Position numbers and translations under genes: made by a program. Shown piece after piece: positions 62,011 through 64,000 of a stretch of 64,000 nucleotides of DNA. Numbering within the stretch: the first letter of the stretch is position 1; each line of letters starts with the position of its first letter. This DNA is from CALARM01 sp964431735 (GTDB taxonomy: Bacteria > Vulcanimicrobiota > SpSt-956 > JAKJGF01): positions 1 to 64,000 of the forward strand of contig CAYSLJ010000005.1 of assembly GCA_964431735.1 (NCBI GenBank), in the 5' to 3' direction. The notes under the pieces are model-generated. The model saw only the letters and a program-made list of their open reading frames with translations. It searched no databases and was not told the DNA's origin.

Positions 62011-62041
62011 TATCGTAACGCGTAACGCGTGACGCGAGGAT
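62011..62041. repeat. GTRACGC array with MITE-type flank
   Basis: Three to four units followed by ATAATAACCGTTCTGACAAT, as beside the two MITE copies. Confidence 0.85.
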
Positions 62042-62090
62042 AATAACCGTTCTGACAATTTGCAAGGGTTATTTCTTTACAGTCTCTTAT

Positions 62091-62438
62091 TCATGAAAAA
62101 TCTTCGATTTTTTTCAATAAAACCATCGGGTCAAAAGGTTTTTCCAGGTAATCGTCAAAACCATATTCTTTTATTTCCGAAAGAGGCATTTTTTGAGCGC
62201 TCATAGCAATAACAGGTACAGTTTCGGAAAAAGTTCTTATTTCCTTTAAAGCTTCATAACCGTTAATGCCGGGCAATGTTAAATCCATGAAAATGACATC
62301 AGGTTTCTCTTCTTGTGCCGCCTTTACTCCTGCTGTGCCATCCGTAGCAATAATCAGATTATAGCCATCAAGTATGAGGCGCATCATTTTTACAAGCATA
62401 GGTTCATCTTCTACAATCAATATTTTTTTATTCAACAA
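62091..62438 (-). CDS. Single-domain response regulator
   Basis: A CheY-like receiver of 115 residues: acidic pair in LIVEDEP, phosphoacceptor Asp in DVIFMDLTLPG (about residue 52), Thr/Ser in VIAMSAQ and Lys in YLEKPFDP. No output domain is present. The start is TTG at 62438 or 62435 after AGGAGA. It may receive phosphate from the orphan GAF-PAS kinase at 9.5 kb, but nothing links them except that both lack adjacent partners. Confidence 0.93.
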   Translation of the reverse strand: MLNKKILIVEDEPMLVKMMRLILDGYNLIIATDGTAGVKAAQEEKPDVIFMDLTLPGINGYEALKEIRTFSETVPVIAMSAQKMPLSEIKEYGFDDYLEKPFDPMVLLKKIEDFS

Positions 62439-62456
62439 AATCTCTCCTGAATTTGT

Positions 62457-62534
62457 ATCGTGATGCGTAATGCGTGATGCGTGACGCGTAGTCTACAACT
62501 GCTCACTTTTCACTTTTCACCACTCACTACTCAA
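62457..62534. repeat. GTRATGC/GTGACGC array and TTTTCAC tract
   Basis: Three to four GTRATGC/GTGACGC units are followed by CTCACTTTTCACTTTTCACC, which reaches the era stop region. Confidence 0.8.
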
Positions 62535-63445
62535 TATCCCCAGTCTTTAAGTATTTTCTCGCTGCTGCGCCATTTTTCTTTTACTTTAACTTTAAGTTCA
62601 AGAAAAACCTTTGTTTTCAGAACCTCTTCAATAGATTCTCTGGCCATGGAGCCTATATTTTTCAGCATAGCCCCTTTTTTGCCTATAAGGATACCTTTAT
62701 GACTGTCTTTTTCCACATATATAATAGCGGATATAAACAGAAGTTTCCCTTCTTTTTTCTCTGTCATTTCAGTAACTCTAACTGCTGTGGAGTAGGGCAC
62801 TTCCTGATGTGTAACAAGAAGGATTTTTTCTCTTATCAGCTCGGAAACAATAAAATCTTCTTCCTGATCGGTTATGTCTTCCGGAGGATAATAGGCAGGG
62901 CCGGGAGACAGTATTTTATATATTTCCTTCAGAAGTACATCGCAGTTATCACCTTTAAGAGCAGAGAGAGGTATAATTTCTTTAAAAGAAAATTTATCTT
63001 TATAAAAATCTATCAATGTCAGAAGTTTTGACTTGTCTTCAAGAAGATCTACCTTGTTAAGAAGTAAAAATACAGGTTTTGCCTCTTCTTTTCCCGGCAT
63101 TTTCAGACTGGACGAAAGCCATCGAAGCACAAATTTATCTTCCGGTCCTGTTGCTTCTGTCGCATCTACGAGAAGCAGAACAAGATCAACACCGTCAATG
63201 GCCTCTGCAATATGGCGGGACATTCTCTTTCCCAGCAGGTCTTTTCCCCTGTGCAATCCAGGTGTGTCAATAAAGACAAGCTGCATCTTTTCAGTAGTAA
63301 GTATGGCTCTTATATTATCTCTTGTAGTCTGAGGTTTTGACGTAACGATAGATACTTTACTTCCTATAAGATTATTTAATAAAGTAGACTTTCCCACATT
63401 GGGAAGACCTACGATTGTAAGAAAACCGGATTTAAATTCGTCCAT
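62531..63445 (-). CDS. era: GTPase Era
   Basis: The start is ATG 63445 with AAAGGA upstream; the frame extends to 63529 but would overlap the next gene. The product (304 residues) has G1 GLPNVGKS, G2 in TTRDNIR, G3 DTPGLH, G4 NKVD and G5 SAL, then the KH domain with IGKKGAMLKNIGSMARESIE. Era binds the 3' end of 16S rRNA and acts in 30S subunit assembly. The length matches the family once the start is corrected. Confidence 0.96.
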   Translation of the reverse strand: MDEFKSGFLTIVGLPNVGKSTLLNNLIGSKVSIVTSKPQTTRDNIRAILTTEKMQLVFIDTPGLHRGKDLLGKRMSRHIAEAIDGVDLVLLLVDATEATGPEDKFVLRWLSSSLKMPGKEEAKPVFLLLNKVDLLEDKSKLLTLIDFYKDKFSFKEIIPLSALKGDNCDVLLKEIYKILSPGPAYYPPEDITDQEEDFIVSELIREKILLVTHQEVPYSTAVRVTEMTEKKEGKLLFISAIIYVEKDSHKGILIGKKGAMLKNIGSMARESIEEVLKTKVFLELKVKVKEKWRSSEKILKDWGY

Positions 63446-63486
63446 ATAATTCCTTTCGATAATAAAGTTTAAAGTTATCCCGCAGT

Positions 63487-63505
63487 GGCGAGGCAATGCC
63501 TCGCC
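63487..63505. repeat. REP-like palindrome
   Basis: GGCGAGGCA and TGCCTCGCC form a near-perfect inverted repeat in the short gap between era and the LptA-like gene, similar in design to 45472-45497. Confidence 0.7.
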
Positions 63506-63521
63506 GCTACTATAAACTGGT

Positions 63522-64000
63522 TCATTCAAGTTTATTTTTATCCACTACAAAATCACCTTTAACGTTTCCTTCTCCCTCAACTGTTTCTTCTTTTACATGC
63601 AGTGTCATTTTGTCACATGTCATCCAAGAGCCGTCATCTCTTTCGAGTTTCACATTATTTTCCATCAGGATAGTCTGGGGGTCTTCCGTATAGGTAGCCT
63701 TATCACATGATACATGTTTATCGCTCTGATCTACCCTGACCTTGCCGGAAGCTATGCCTTTTCTGGGTTTTTCCCAGAAAAATTCAAGGGAATCACAGTA
63801 AAGGTTAACAGGTCCGCCTTTAATGGGCTGATCTCCTTTTTTATTTTTATCCTGAACTATATGAACATTTCCTTCCCATATACCTCTTTTTTCTTCATAA
63901 TAAACAGTCACTTTATCCGATGTAATGGTTGTTCCCGGCCTGGTAAATTTTACATTTTTATTTGCGTATGCTTCTTTGGTTTTAGAATTATAAATAGCTT
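63522..64000 (-). CDS. LptA/OstA-like periplasmic protein (partial, runs off the window)
   Basis: The frame is open to the right edge, so the N terminus is missing. The visible 159 or so residues repeat the beta-strand pattern of OstA/LptA domains: VKFTRPGTTITSDKVTVYYEE, LYCDSLEFFWEKPRKGIASGKVRVDQSDKHVSCDKATY, then NNVKLERDDGSWMTCDKMTLHV and GEGNVKGDFVV. Such proteins bridge the periplasm in lipopolysaccharide transport, or occur in related lipid-bridge proteins. The GTG at 63911 is only an internal codon. It supports a diderm envelope. Confidence 0.8.
   Translation of the reverse strand, partial: AIYNSKTKEAYANKNVKFTRPGTTITSDKVTVYYEEKRGIWEGNVHIVQDKNKKGDQPIKGGPVNLYCDSLEFFWEKPRKGIASGKVRVDQSDKHVSCDKATYTEDPQTILMENNVKLERDDGSWMTCDKMTLHVKEETVEGEGNVKGDFVVDKNKLE

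Larger units (their letters stand above)
61675..62090. other. Repeat-rich spacer upstream of the BMC operon
   Basis: This 416-base spacer precedes pduL, so it may hold the BMC operon promoter, but I see no clear one. It carries three GTRACGC arrays (61693-61728, 61824-61860, 62011-62041), each ending in GCGAGGAT, and a decayed MITE flank (about 61950-62090) that ends next to the response-regulator stop. Confidence 0.8.

Noticed and set aside
1..64000. tRNA, rRNA, integrase or transposase genes
   Set aside because: I found no supporting sequence in any spacer or open frame.

Overview
This window looks like a scaffold piece from an uncultured, AT-rich, diderm bacterium, probably a draft or metagenome assembly: there is a gap of exactly 100 N inside a coding repeat at 8679-8778. 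Diderm evidence is an intact type IV pilus secretin (PilQ) with the PilMNOP alignment complex, an O-antigen-ligase-like membrane protein, and an LptA/OstA-like gene running off the right edge. I cannot assign a phylum from the sequence alone. Almost everything is on the minus strand; the exception is a three-gene pilin-like operon at 52.2-55.9 kb. I found no rRNA, tRNA, CRISPR array, transposase or phage gene.

Layout. 0.26-8.2 kb: surface-polysaccharide genes (nucleotide-sugar dehydratase, DegT aminotransferase, UDP-xylose-synthase-like SDR, initiating sugar transferase, O-antigen-ligase/TPR protein). 8.2-20.6 kb: a signalling/scaffold block with two Roadblock/LC7 proteins, a soluble GAF-PAS histidine kinase, a membrane-anchored protein with a four-times repeated short motif, and two giant TPR proteins. 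21.4-33.9 kb: a nearly complete type IV pilus cluster (pilQ,P,O,N,M; pilD; pilA; a sigma factor; pilC,T,B). 34.1-38.9 kb: YqeG phosphatase, MltG, and two GT2-TPR glycosyltransferases. 39.5-48.0 kb: a four-gene operon made of two tandem paralogue pairs (two MGKIG low-complexity proteins and two phosphoribosyltransferase/eight-blade propeller fusions), next to a protein-kinase-like membrane protein with three UBA-like domains. The four-gene operon is bracketed by inverted copies of a ~240 bp MITE-like element. 48.1-49.5 kb: ruvX and recO. 49.4-61.7 kb: a bacterial microcompartment (BMC) locus. 61.7-64 kb: response regulator, era, LptA-like gene.

The BMC locus matches the sugar-phosphate-utilising (SPU) type: deoC and rpiB, a CoA-acylating aldehyde dehydrogenase, the phosphotransacylase PduL, two BMC-H shell proteins, a PduT-like BMC-T that keeps the cluster-binding Cys38, and a PduS-like flavin/Fe-S protein. 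Four enzymes or candidate cargo proteins carry the amphipathic N-terminal helix typical of encapsulation peptides. The inferred pathway is deoxyribose-5-phosphate to glyceraldehyde-3-phosphate plus acetaldehyde, then acetyl-CoA and acetyl-phosphate, with NADH oxidised through PduS/PduT because no alcohol dehydrogenase is present. No pentameric vertex protein is visible in the window.

A second theme is repeat biology. Most intergenic spaces carry tandem arrays with a 7-bp period (GTRACGC, GTRATGC, GTGAAWA and AGCTATC classes), and at least two families of small inverted-terminal-repeat elements carry or abut these arrays. They lie next to, and sometimes form, the 3' ends of genes, and they are densest in the BMC locus.
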